Shown here piece by piece: positions 10,653 to 21,643 of a DNA stretch of 64,000 bases (positions are counted from its first letter, which is position 1; each line of letters starts with the position of its first letter). The notes under the pieces are model-generated. The model made no database searches, was not told where the DNA came from, and worked only from the letters and a program-made list of their open reading frames with translations. Source of the DNA: Pectinophora gossypiella (lineage: Eukaryota > Arthropoda > Insecta > Lepidoptera > Gelechiidae). Where the stretch lies: positions 5,182,786-5,246,785 of the forward strand of contig NC_065424.1 of NCBI RefSeq assembly GCF_024362695.1, in the 5' to 3' direction. The position numbers and the translations under genes are program-made.

Positions 10653-12486
10653 TAGAGTTTATCCTGTTGTCTTGTAAATGTGTGTACAATAAAGTGTTTT
10701 TATTATTATATATACATTTTAATACCTACGTTCTGTATTTTTATTGCTCCTTGACCTACATGCAATTTTTAACAATATCAAAGTGAATAACATTTGACAA
10801 GTGTTATAGAACTCAGGAATATTATAGCCTATAATTTGAGTATATTTTTTTTGATCGGTTGATAGAACGCGTTTTATCGTCCCAGGTATGTAAAACCGGC
10901 GGAGGAATTTTGTAGTTTCTGTACTGTCACCATACGGTTTGTCATAAGTAGTCATATCCATCTAAAGACTTTGTATCAAAAGTGATCGCAAGTTGCCGTG
11001 TGGCTCTTCCCAACCCATTGCGTATTACGGGCGTGAATTTATTTGTATATAACATGTATGTAGGTTTAATGTAACGATTATCTCAAAACAAAAGCGTGTA
11101 TAGCTAAAAATAGTTCTATTTTCTCATGTACATTGTGAGACCGACTATTCAACGTGCTTTCTGAAGCACGGAATCATCTTATGTTTTAGACAGTTCCACG
11201 ATTTCAGCCTGCACTATGTCCTGACCAAACCAATGATAGTCTCACAAAGTGATTTTTTGTTAGACGTGTCCCCAGTCCCCACCGAGAATCGATCCCAGGA
11301 CCTCCATATAAGTCCCAACACTGGGCCACAGCAGCCGTCGAAGAGTATAAAAATATATAGGTAAGTCTAAATTTGTAAAACTGAACAAAAAACTAGGCCG
11401 TGTAGTAAAACGAAAAAAAAAATACCAATATTTATGTCCTGTGCCCATAATAGCCTATAGCATTCATAGTAAGTATACTACCCATTATTCATAAATTATC
11501 ACTGAATAAAAGCAATAGTCTAATTATAAGCTTCCAGAATATTAAAGATATTGAAACAGCATTTTTCAATCGGTACAAAATAATAATAACAAATTAAAAA
11601 TTCCGCGGAATCATCCGCGCGAAATCGACTCGCGCTTGACAATTTGATTCGCGCAGGCGCGGTGAAGGTCGTCTGTGTGTATACATAGGAACTTCGGTCG
11701 TTGGCGGCCAGTGCGGAATCGACATTTGGATTACAATTATTATTTGATTTTTATTTGCGACTGTGTAAGTATTATACATGAATGGAAAGATCGTTTCAAG
11801 TATTGTAATATGTAATACATTTCAGAGTAACCAAATTGATTTTTCAGTTATAAATGTAGGTGTAAACAGAACCTCCCAATTTTCCGTAAATATGCTACCA
11901 TTGTGAACTTTTACGTTCTCCTATATTATATACTTTATACTATTGACATAAATTTCACATTGTTGTGTAGAACAATGATCTTGGAACTTGGAACTTGAAA
12001 ATCGAGCAGATATATGGTATAATTACAGTTCTATCATGTTTCTAAAAAACCGGCACCGCGCGCCGTCTGGCCGCTCGAACCGTGACCTTATAGACATTTT
12101 CAAACACGAATATCTTGAATTTCTTCAAAGCAAAGGTATATTGTAATTGATATTATTGGAAAGCTTATTTTATGAACTTGTTTGTGAAATAAAATGAAAG
12201 ACATAAATATAAAGATTTTATTCGTAGTAACAAATTAAGTTGACTAACTACTCCATTGTTTACATTGGGTTCGTTTACAGTGCTATAAAAATGTAACCAA
12301 AACACTTATCAAGTTTCTACTCATTCAAACACGTAGGGTATACATCTCTTTCGACAAAACACTTCTTAGATTACTCTTATATTATAAACAAACGAGGTAC
12401 GAACGATAAATCTGACTCAAGTGCCGCGCCACTTGACACGACCCCGTGACCTCGGGAAGTACGTCATAATAGCCGCCATCTTGATC

Positions 12487-12503
12487 GGGAATCAAGGGGT
12501 TAA
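12487..12503 (-). repeat. piggyBac right end: 13-bp terminal inverted repeat plus TTAA target
   Basis: GGGAATCAAGGGG (12487-12499) followed by TTAA (12500-12503). It mirrors the left end with one mismatch. Confidence 0.85.
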
Positions 12504-13210
12504 GAAAAAATAAAAATAAATGTATTCCACTGGTGCTGATTCCTGTACAGTCATGAGCAATATAATGTACTCACTTTAGAACTCTGTCGCACTAACATAT
12601 TTGACATTTAGTGAGACTTACAGTTCAATTTGTCAAAAAAGTCAATGTGACATGGTACCAAAGTGTATACATATTAATGCTCGTGACCGTACACACCATC
12701 TAATTTTATTTAAAATTATACCTGTCATTTTCTTATCCGCCGAAAAGGAAAGGGACGGGTAATCGACAGGCATAACATTTATGGAACACGTCAATTTTAG
12801 GCAGAAATTTAAAATGTTAAAATTTTATATTCGCCAATAACCCGACAGAATTAAGTTGCAAGCACGTGAAACGGGTTGCATACCAGCGAGATGCCTATTT
12901 CATTCGTCCGTGTTATTCATTAATTTTAAAATTAACAATTGTCCATCTCCCGTCCCTTACCTTTTCGGTGGATAAGAAAATGACGGGTATAACTTATAAT
13001 AAAATAAGGAGGTGTTTGCAGGAATCGGTCAGTAACAGATTACATTCTTCTTTCTTATTCTTTTTTAGGAAATTAGGAATATTATGAATACGGGAAAAGG
13101 AAAATGGCACAGCTTGTGCTGTGACGGAGCCATGCTATGGCGCCATCCAGCGCTGGTTTTTTTGATATTGTGCGGAAGTAGTTGTCAACGAGGGCTAAAG
13201 GACATTACAT

Positions 13211-13266
<56 letters not shown>

Positions 13267-14197
13267 CAGCTTTAGCTAAAGTAAAATTTCTAACCATGCA
13301 TTTGATAATAAAGTTCAATAACACACCAAAAGAAGGGTAGGACTAGCAGTAATTAGCCTTCAGATATTTTTATTACAAACATTTTCTAAGCTTACAGACA
13401 TTGCAGTACAGATTCTAGCAGACCACAGTTTGCCACCGGGGTAAGCAGAGACAATGAAATTCCATTTGCTTCGGTCCTGACATACTTCTCTTGCTTCCTC
13501 CACATTCATCTATCGTTTCGCACACCCACGTCGATTCAGAGTAGATCGTATCAATATTTTAATATATTTTATATTTAATATTTTAACTATAAATAACATG
13601 AAAACATTGCTACTTAGCAATAAGGCCGCCTATTGTACTAATTCTATTTCTCTTTTGTTTTGTATTTTGTTTTTTCCTGTTTGTGCAATAAAGTATTTGT
13701 TATGTTATGTTATGAAACACTAAAAAAAATAGAATTTCAATAATTAAAAGAAAAATGATTTTAAAATAATATCTATATCTTTTAATTTTTGAAATTGTAT
13801 ATTTTTTGTGTTTTTTATGTTATTTCTATAGTTTTTTTTTCTTTTTGTTTCTTTTTTTATTCATTGTATATTTTTGTATATTAGTTTTTATATTTTTTCT
13901 CGTCATACAGCGCATTGGGTTAGAATGTAATGTTGTATGTACCTTTATAAATAAATAATAATAAATAATTTTCTAAGGAGATCCTCAATTAGGTCAATGT
14001 AAGTCCTTCTAGGTCTTCCTCAGCCAGCCACTTTCGTAATCCTATTATCCTTCATCCGCTCTATGTGTCCAAACCAACTTAACATTCAGGCTATGTTCCT
14101 CAACAATAATATAGATGGCGGAGTCGTGATTTAACGTGCTAATTATCTATTTTCTCATTACTAGAATACATAATTATTAAAAATACAATGCAATGGC
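12504..14197. other. Intergenic repeats incl. reverse MITE-2 and (AT)n
   Basis: A reverse MITE-2 copy lies at about 12548-12708. A pure AT dinucleotide run spans about 13212-13265. A SINE/LINE tail with AATAAAGT is near 13610-13710. From about 14100 begins half of a fold-back repeat whose full copy is at 43680-44140. No coding exon seen. Confidence 0.55.
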
Positions 14198-14205
14198 AGA
14201 AGCAT

Positions 14206-14507
14206 CATCATCGGCCCATTAACGTCCCCACTGCTGGGGCACGGGCCTTCCCTATGGATGGATAGGGAGATCGGGCCTTAAACCACCACGCGGGCCCAGT
14301 GCGGATTGGTGGTTATTAACGACTGCTAATGCAGCCGGGACCAACGGCTTGACGTGCCTTCCGAAGCACGGAGGAGCTCGAGATGAAAACTTTTTTTTTG
14401 TGGTCACCCATCCTATGACCGGCCCCTGCGAAAGTTGCTTTACTTCAACAATCGCAGACCGAGCGCGTTTACCGCTGCGCCACCGAGCTCCTCAAACGCC
14501 GCTCCGC
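14206..14507 (-). mobile_element. SINE-A, full-length, with 8-bp target duplication
   Basis: A full 302-base reverse copy is flanked by AGAAGCAT on both sides (14198-14205 and 14508-14515). It interrupts a fold-back repeat that is intact at 43680-44140, which confirms both boundaries. Internal marks as in the copy at 1281. Confidence 0.88.
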
Positions 14508-14697
14508 AGAAGCATATATAAAAATAATCGTTGCTTGATATTTGCATCACATTATGTATAGAATTATGTAGCTACCTATATTGCTTCTCTATTTTGTACA
14601 GAATAATAATGGTTGGAAGATGTAGGTACATCTTGTGCCTGGGTGTAATAAAAAGGGTCATCATTTAAACCCAAAAACTCTTAACACCTAGAATAAC

Positions 14698-14971
14698 ACC
14701 TAGGGTGATAATAAACAAATCTCAGCTGAGACTGCCCTCAAGATCATGTCCATGTGACAGTTCTCATATAAAAACAGGGACTTGAGCATGATCTTGAGGG
14801 CTGTCTCAGCTGAGATTAGTTTATTAATACCACCCGTAGTCATAATAAACGAATCTCAGCTGAGACTTCCCTCAAGATTATGCTCAAGTCCCTGTTTTTA
14901 TATAAAAACTGTCACATTGACATGATCTTGAGGGCAGTCTCGAAGCTGATTAGTTTATTAATACAACCCTT
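14698..14971. mobile_element. MITE-3, two adjacent copies
   Basis: Two palindromic units (about 14698-14837 and 14841-14971) have ends based on AATCTCAGCTGAGAC and TTAGTTTATTAATACCACC. A third copy lies at 54251-54389 in Sac1's last intron. Non-coding. Confidence 0.75.
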
Positions 14972-15080
14972 AGATATATACGTTTTGGTGTTGTAATTGT
15001 GAATGCAGTGCATAACTTTAATTGGGGCACGTATACAAAAGACTTGAATTTTATAACTTTACAATATGTGTACTGTCGGT

Positions 15081-15312
15081 CATCACCAGCCCATTAACGT
15101 CCCCACTGCTGGGGCACGGGCCTTCCCTATGGATGGATAGGGAGATCGGGCCTTAAACCATCACGCGGGCCCAGTGCGGATTGATGGTTATTAACGACTG
15201 CTAATGCAGCCGGGACCAACGGCTTAACGTGCCTTCCGAAGCACGGAGGAGCTCGAGATGAAAACTTTTTTTTTTGTGGTCACCCATCCTATGACCGTCC
15301 TTTGCTACTGTC
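15081..15312 (-). mobile_element. SINE-A, 5'-truncated, with CTGTCGGT target duplication
   Basis: The 3' part of SINE-A in reverse, cut off shortly after the 5S-like GGTCATAGGATGGG block. Flanked by CTGTCGGT at 15073-15080 and 15313-15320. Confidence 0.8.
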
Positions 15313-15490
15313 CTGTCGGTATACCTATCTAAATAAATAAATAAAACTCTTAACAAAGTCCATGAAATTAGAAGATTAAATGAAGGAAAATCTTTACAAC
15401 GCCATCTATATTGTTTTTAAAGAACGTAGCCTAGATAGTCCCTCATCTAAATATATAAAAGGAGAAACTGACTGACTGACATATCAACGT

Positions 15491-15671
15491 ACATAATTAA
15501 AACACATAATAAAGGGTTCTTACCGCGTTTAAATGGGGATATGAGACTCCCGATATTTCGACATTGTTGCAAGTCATCCCGTGATCATGGCACTTGCAAC
15601 AGTGTCGAAATATCGGGAGTCTCATATCCCCATTTAAACGCGGTAAGAACCCGTTATTATGTGTTTTAATT
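15491..15671. mobile_element. MITE-4 palindrome
   Basis: Arms read GGTTCTTACCGCGTTTAAA with a central part that folds on ATTTCGACA/TGTCGAAAT. The same arms with a different centre recur at 48992-49176 within Sac1. Ends show ATTAAAACACATAAT and its complement. Confidence 0.75.
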
Positions 15672-15906
15672 ATGATAATAACCGCGTAAACTTAAAACAA
15701 TATATCAACGTACAGCCTAAACGGCTAAACGTAGGCACTTGAAATTTGGTAGGGACGTAGCTTAGGTACCGTAGAGGTGCACTAAGAAAGGAATTCCCGA
15801 AATTCCCACGGGAACGGGAATTAGTTGGAAAATCCTTCCACGCGGACGAAGTCGCGGGCAAAAGCTAGTTAGAGCTATTTTCTAAGCTTGCAAACAGAAA
15901 GCTAGT

Positions 15907-15996
15907 CTACGTATGAAAGTAATATGACCGTACGTGACTCGTTAATCGTACTCCGGCTTCGAGCGGCGCAGGCTGTATACTGCGGACTTCCAGAAG
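15907..15996 (-). other. Possible last exon of the unrecognised gene at 17.1-20.6 kb
   Basis: On the minus strand an acceptor (TTACCCAG) precedes open sequence from 15996. Joined in the phase left by the exon at 17114, it gives 29 codons and a stop at 15907. Another frame, ending RRSKPEYD at 15942, looks more protein-like but needs a different phase. An intermediate exon could exist. Tentative. Confidence 0.3.
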
Positions 15997-16042
15997 CTGG
16001 GTAAGTCAATTTACAACTCATGTTAGAACATCACTATACAAA

Positions 16043-16388
16043 CAGTGGCGGATTTACAAATTTGCCGCCAGTAGGCTATTCAAATTTTCCCGCCCCTACT
16101 GACCTCTGAAATTCGATACTAATTATAGTCGAGTGCACAGCGCTACCAAAAACACGGCGCAAAGTTAGCAAAATATGTTCGGTTGAAGCCCGTACAGACG
16201 TAAGAATGTTCAGTATACTGTGCATTACTAAAATGTTATAACTCTTGTCACTTGTTTCTTTGTGTATAGGTATAATATCTATTATTTTACTTCTGTAAGA
16301 CAAAAAATAATTTGGGCCAAATTTGCCGCCCCTAAAATCTGCCGCCCTAGACTTCAGCCTACTCAGCCTACTGGTAAATCCGCCACTG
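16043..16388. mobile_element. hAT-type MITE with 8-bp target duplication
   Basis: Terminal inverted repeats CAGTGGCGGATTTAC and GTAAATCCGCCACTG. An 8-bp duplication TATACAAA flanks it (16035-16042 and 16389-16396). The CAGTGGCGGA end and 8-bp duplication are typical of hAT elements. 346 bp, no coding capacity; an apparent minus-strand open frame across it is chance. Confidence 0.87.
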
Positions 16389-16439
16389 TATACAAACGAC
16401 ACTTTTAACATAGAATAAAGGATAAAACTGCGTATAGAA

Positions 16440-17100
16440 CAAGGCAAGGCAAGGGTTTGTAGATTTGCCGCAAATGGCATTAATTACTAGGCCGGACAAA
16501 TGGGGAGCACTCTCACCCGGTATAAAACATACAACAGGCCTGAGGGTGCCCAGAGGGGCGTCGTCTGAGAGGATATTTGAAAGAATTAATCGACGCTAGT
16601 GGGTCGATCCGATAGCTTTTTTTTTTTGACGTGACTTATTGTAGATTTGCCGCAGATGGCATTAACTACTTGGCCGGACAAATGGGGAGCGCTGAAGGCT
16701 CTCACCCGGTACAACGTTTAAAACAGGCCTGAGGGTGTCCAGTTGGGCCGAACCTCGACTCAGGGCACCCAGTTGGGCCGAACCTAGACTCGTCTGAGAG
16801 GATAATATTTGAAAGAATTAATCGACCCTAGTGGGTCGATAGCGATAAGCGCTGAATGCGGGAGACAACGGTATAAATATTGTTTATAAGCATTAAATAA
16901 ATCACTGTTACAATTTCAAACAAGATTAGAGTCCATTCTTTGTAAAAAAGGTTATTATAAGGTTAGTGATTATTTTGCGTCAGACAGAGTACTGCGGGCC
17001 GAAGGCAAGAGGGAAATCACTGCCCTATTGTTCCCTAAAAAGTAGCATGGAGAATGCTACATGGACAAGAGCGTGGCTCTTAAATTAGTGATGAAAGTAT
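16440..17100. other. Two degraded repeat copies and a retrotransposon tail
   Basis: Two related blocks (about 16440-16600 and 16630-16855) share GATTTGCCGC, GGCCGGACAAATGGGGAG and CTCACCCGGT. Pieces recur near 25.97, 51.07 and 54.46 kb. About 16975-17095 is a tail with AGTAGCATGG and GAGCGTGGCTCTTAAATT, seen also near 28.2 and 32.3 kb, likely from a non-LTR element. Confidence 0.55.
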
Positions 17101-17113
17101 TCTGATAACATAC

Positions 17114-20100
17114 CTCATTAGAGAGTGCGCCTTCACCATCAGACCTGGACGACAGAGCTGACGACGGTCTCGAGCCATCTGGGAATAAATTACAAATAAC
17201 TTATATTTTATTGGACAAGTCATCATCACCAGCCCATTAACGTCCCCACTGCTGGGGCACGGGCCTTCCCTATGGATGGATAGGGAGATCGGGCCTTAAA
17301 CCATCACGCGGGCCCAGTGCGGAATGATGGTTATTAACATACATACATATTACATATTTATATACTGCTGTCGTAATTCTATAGTGATGCTTTCGTTTTA
17401 ATATTTTCATAAATTGGATTCTCACCAGTATCCTGCCTGGCGCGCTTGCCGGCGCGCACGGGCATCGGGAAGGCGGTCACCGTCCGCACTGGCGTGAAGC
17501 TCTGCGCCGCCGCCGTCACCTCCGCTTCCAGGCGCTCTGCGATCATACACAATAACATTAAATAGCCTACATACGTACAACTGCTGGGCACAGGCCTCCC
17601 CTCAATACGGAGAGAGTATGGAGCATATTCCACCACACTGCTCCGCTGCAGGAGGTGTTTTTATAAATAGCCGGGACCAACGGCTAAACGTGCCCTCTCC
17701 GAAGCACGGAATCATTGTTGTAATGGTTGCACTTGCGAATCTTGTGTATAAATAAATAAGTTATTGAACAGAATTGGGTCGTGTACGAGGTTCAAGATAA
17801 ATTATGAAATTCTGATTATTAAATAAAGTCAGATCTATATTTAACTTATTTATGGATTTTAATCAAGGAATCCGTAATAGTAAGTCAGACATTTTATCAC
17901 GTTTTTCCATGACGTCACAGTGTGCTTTTTCATACAAATTCCATAGTGTTTTCGTGTTTTCACGTTTAGTAAAAAGAAACTGATTTGATTAGTTGGAAAC
18001 TAGCCATTTAATTATATTACTCACCCAAGATTATGCTGTAATCTGTAGAAACATCTTTCGTGTCAATTGTAGTATCGAAGCCTTTGAACACTTCCTCTGG
18101 CGTAACTCCGTCCCCACTCCCTTTGAAGTCATCTTCATTGTCGCTAAAGGCAGAGGAGGCTCTGCGTTTGACTCCTCGATCCACCAGATCTGGTTGTTCT
18201 GAAGCTTCCTCCTCTGGGGCCTCCGAGGCTTCTGATTTGACATCATTCGGTATTTCAGGTTCATTTGGTTCGTCTGGTAAAGCTGTTGATATAAAGAAAT
18301 AGAGATATTACTATGTGTTATTAATTATACATTTGAAAGTTACTGGCACAATGATGGCTGTAACTCAGAATCATGGTCTGAATCATCCCCCTCAGTATCC
18401 ATTACGGTGTCACTAACACCCTGGACTTATGTGCCGTCAGTCGTAAAGACCACATTAAAAATCCCTCACAATTGCAGTGATTTTCCAAAAAGGCATTTAT
18501 TGCGTGATTTGCACTAAAAGGAGACAATATTGATAATACAATCTTATTCGGTGGCATTACAGCAATAAGAGAATCCAACACCCGGCTATAGCTAATTACA
18601 ATTGCATTAAAGTTCATTAACATTGCAATGCCGTTTAATTACAAATGCCGAATGCTTGAAACGGCATATTTTATATCGTAAGAGTTAATATGTAGGATAG
18701 TTGTTTACAAAGTTTATTGGTCTTATTCATTCTGTACCTCCCACCCATTATCTTCATGGGGGAGTTCTAGTCATTTGCCTCACCCACATCTTTGTGTGTG
18801 AAGTCTGATGCCCACACAATTCAAGAGGTACAGTAGAAAGTAAGACAGAGGTGAGGTAAACCTAGCTCAGTCGCTGGTTCTTCTTATTTTATGCTTATGC
18901 TTCTAACTTCAAGAATGATGAAGTTTCATACAAACTTTCAACTCCATTTTTGACCCCCTAGGGCATGAATTTCCACAAATTCCATCTTTTTGAGCATCTA
19001 CATGCTAAAAGGGACCCAAATGCAACATCTGAGACTCATAGCACTTGTGGTTTCTGAGATTATGTGATTAATCAATGAATGGTATTTCGCTTTTATATAC
19101 TTACTTCTATAGAATATTTTATTGGGCCATCTGAGGCAAATCTACAGTAAATATATTATATATACTGCTCATGGTCACTCCACCAACTGCATGTTAAAAA
19201 GCTATTTAATAAATCTATAATCAGATTAAAACAATTGAAGATCAATTCAGTGAACTGATAAAAAAATAGTGGCTTTAATCACTTTGTATCTGTTTATCAC
19301 TATCAAAACATACATAAACTAACTCCTATTTCCCACCAGGGTAAGCAAAGACTATGGATTTCCACTTGCTTCAATCCTGACATACTTCTCTTTGCTTTGC
19401 TTGCTTGTGTTTGTTCTGTTTGCTATCAGAACAATATAAATAAACTTTTTCTTAATAAATGAAATATAACAAGATTGCATTCCAATTACTTGGCTCTGCC
19501 TACCCCGTTACATCTTACAGACAAGAGTCTTAGTATGTTTTCAAGAGAATAAGCTAATACAGAGTATATGTAGATTCGAATTCATGCGTCTGTAACATTA
19601 TTCCGATCATAATTCCGGAAAATATTCACTATGATGTAGAAATGTATTTTGAACGGATAAAACAATAAATTATGGATAGGATGTACCAGGTCCGAGATCG
19701 GAAGTCTCAAAAAAAACGCTGGGTCAAGAATACTAAACCTTTTATGAGAGTGGAAGAAGCAAAAGTGGTGTGAGGATTGTATTAAGTATAATTCCATAGA
19801 CTCTCCCTATCCCAACGGGAAATAAGCGTAATCTTATGTATGTATATGTATATACCAGGTAAACATAAGTAACTAGAAGTACATAACCGTATATAACTAT
19901 CTATCCACAAGATATGTTTCCAAGAACAGCGAATAAAACAAGTATAGCATCATTAAGAAACATGAGTCGACTACATAAACTACTTTTAATCACTACAAAA
20001 CTTTAGCACAATATGGTAATTTTATTTACTGTTTATAAATATAAAATTTACAATGATGTATTTTATTTATCCGAAATAATTAAATTTTCATCGGTGTCAC

Positions 20101-20597
20101 AAATTATCATTCCCGTTCACATTAAACAAAATTTGATGATCAACAACTTTGTTCTTTTATTGCAATGACATTTCCAACCATCTTGATTTAGTAAAACTAT
20201 GCTGTACTGTGCACTTTTGCAATACTTTTTCTATTGCACACGGCAACAAGTTTTATGCCAAGTTGTAATAAAATATTGACCCGGGCTTAATAAAGTTACT
20301 AAATCAAGGAGTAGGGTACTGTTTGCATAAATTACTAGGTTAATGACGGATATTTTAACGAAATAGGAGTGCTAATAGAGTTGTGTATGTCATCAGGATG
20401 TGTGTGAGGTTATGTGAAAGTGGCTATTTACCTTCCACTGGTGCTGTGTTTTCCTCGCTCTCCGGAGCGGCTGGGTCGGTCGGCGGCTCCGAGCTGGCGA
20501 CCTCAGCGTCCTCTGCGCTCACCACCAACGCTTTATCGCCGTTAACTTTAGTCTCTTCTCCCGAAGCGTTATCACCCACCGCCATTTCTTCCGACAT
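17114..20597 (-). CDS. Unrecognised acidic protein, four exons, last exon uncertain
   Basis: Minus-strand exons 20597-20432, 18282-18025, 17536-17426 and 17178-17114 join in consistent phase with GT/AG borders. They give 200 residues starting MSEEMAVGDN. Exons one and two are rich in Glu, Asp, Ser and Pro. Exon two has a basic VKRRASSAFSDNEDD patch that could be phosphorylated or act as a nuclear signal. Exon three has a short helix-like ERLEAEVTAAAQSF and a second basic stretch, GKRARQD. Exon four is Ser/Gly-rich. I see no enzymatic motif, signal peptide or membrane segment, and do not recognise the family; a nuclear role is a guess. A final exon probably lies nearby (see 15907-15996). The start was chosen as the first ATG after a GC-rich leader, with no upstream acceptor needed. 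It ends about 1 kb from DDX27's 3' end, same strand. Confidence 0.68.
17221..17715 (-). repeat. SINE-A and SINE-C fragments around exon three
   Basis: 17221-17336 is the 3' end of SINE-A in reverse. About 17570-17715 is a reverse SINE-C tail with CTGCTGGGCACAGGCCTCCC. Both are in introns of the acidic-protein gene. Confidence 0.65.
17770..18003. repeat. Half copy of fold-back repeat (MITE-6)
   Basis: Matches the left half of the palindromic element at 44685-45222, with TCAAGATAAATTATGAAA and CATGACGTCACAGTGTGC. It ends at the donor side of exon two (18025). Partial pieces also lie near 2.03, 25.15 and 34.03 kb. Confidence 0.6.
18303..20431. other. First intron of the acidic-protein gene
   Basis: A MITE-1 fragment lies at 18365-18423. 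Otherwise it is AT-rich with short SINE-like remnants (for example near 19330 and 19500). No exon seen on either strand. Confidence 0.5.
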
Positions 20598-21619
20598 TGT
20601 CAATTACACAAATATCTGACACAAAACCACTGTCAAAACCTAAATGGCCACATAACAGGACGGTTACGCCACTTTAGCGATCTCCACAGCGATTTATTAA
20701 CGTTTGTGCGCGTCACAGCGTAGATTTCCCGCTATATTTGTAGAGAAAAAAACTTATGCCTTTCTTGTGATTGATGCATTTATACGTCAATCAGTTTATG
20801 TCCAAGACAGAATAGAATATATATTTCATGAAATACACACAGTATTGCACCAAAATGCAGTTACAATATAAGAAAATTGGCGTAATTTACGTCCACATAA
20901 TTTCCAAAAGAAAATGTCGCTCATAAACAACGAACGTCCGCTCGTACGACGCCACTAGGTTTGTCTATGGCTATTGTCATTCGTTCATTTGGTCTGCTTT
21001 GTCTCTGATCATATCGTTTTTTTTTTCTACTTGAAGCTTCATATGGTGGACAAATGGTAAAAAATTACGTAAATTATGGTAGTTTCGTATGCAAGAGCGT
21101 TTTTTAAATCGCGTTTGAAATATCTAATAAGCGCCATTTATATAATATTACAGTTACTATTTTAAAGTGAAACAAATTCGTCCTCCAAGCAAACAGAAAA
21201 TTAGAATAAAAATAATACTCAGAAGCAAGAATGTCACATGAAGGTGGTCAGTTATTTTGAGTACCTATATCAGCTTTTTTTAATGTGACTTATCGTAGAT
21301 TTGCCACATGCGGCATTAACTTTTTAAAAACAGCATTTGTACTTGCGTAAATAAGCAAATATAATTAGGGAGGAATTCGTCATCACTAATTTAAGAGCCA
21401 CGCTCTTGTCGGTGTAGCATTTTCCATGCTACTTAATTAAAAATAAAATAAATTTAACGAATATGACATGAATCACTGACATTTATAGAATTAAGGGATG
21501 AATTATTATGCCTAATTTACAATGTTCTTACCAAAATAACTATCAGCGGGTCATGTACTATTACCACGTCATGACAAATAATTAGAGTAAAATAAAACAA
21601 TGTAAATGTCGTATAATTA
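20598..21619. other. Intergenic, acidic-protein gene promoter side and DDX27 3' side
   Basis: 20598-20760 is likely leader and promoter of the acidic-protein gene. A retrotransposon tail in reverse (GAGCCACGCTCTTGTCGG) lies at about 21390-21435. No exon found. Confidence 0.5.
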
Positions 21620-21625
21620 TTTATT
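21620..21625 (-). terminator. DDX27 polyadenylation signal
   Basis: AATAAA on the minus strand about 20 bases after the DDX27 stop codon (21644-21646). No better signal lies nearby, so the 3' UTR is probably very short. Confidence 0.6.
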
Positions 21626-21643
21626 ACTCTATAATTTTACCAT

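Larger units (their letters stand above)
8780..12486. other. Non-coding 3' part of the piggyBac element
   Basis: Three degenerate units around ATGTATGTATGTATCG follow the stop (about 8790-8965), then a CT/CA-rich tract (9000-9150). An AATAAA at about 9451 could end the transposase transcript. No further credible coding frame was found; a short open frame near 10126-10410 is low-complexity and overlaps tandem repeats. A reverse SINE-type fragment lies at about 11145-11337. From 11340 to 12486 I see only AT-rich sequence before the right terminus. Confidence 0.6.
4794..12499 (+). mobile_element. piggyBac-type DNA transposon, apparently complete
   Basis: A 7,706-bp element flanked by TTAA on both sides (4790-4793 and 12500-12503), with 13-bp inverted termini (CCTCTTGATTCCC and CCCCTTGATTCCC). 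Its only long open reading frame is a piggyBac transposase with all three catalytic aspartates. The 3.7 kb after the transposase is non-coding and holds tandem repeats, two copies of a dispersed 3' tail repeat and a SINE fragment. It therefore either has been in the genome long enough to take insertions or carries these as cargo. It is much longer than the 2.5 kb of the first-described piggyBac. It lies upstream of the known MBD-gene exons, on the opposite strand. Confidence 0.85.

Noticed and set aside
13212..13265. (AT)n tract as a possible origin or regulatory element
   Set aside because: A plain dinucleotide microsatellite; nothing around it supports a function.
15950..16003. Plus-strand exon reading SGFERRRLYTADFQKLG with a GTAAGT donor
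   Set aside because: A stop codon lies directly upstream and there is no plausible acceptor; no neighbouring plus-strand exon to join.
16076..16480. 134-codon minus-strand open frame
   Set aside because: It covers the hAT-type MITE and its ends; translation is chance, with no recognisable motif.
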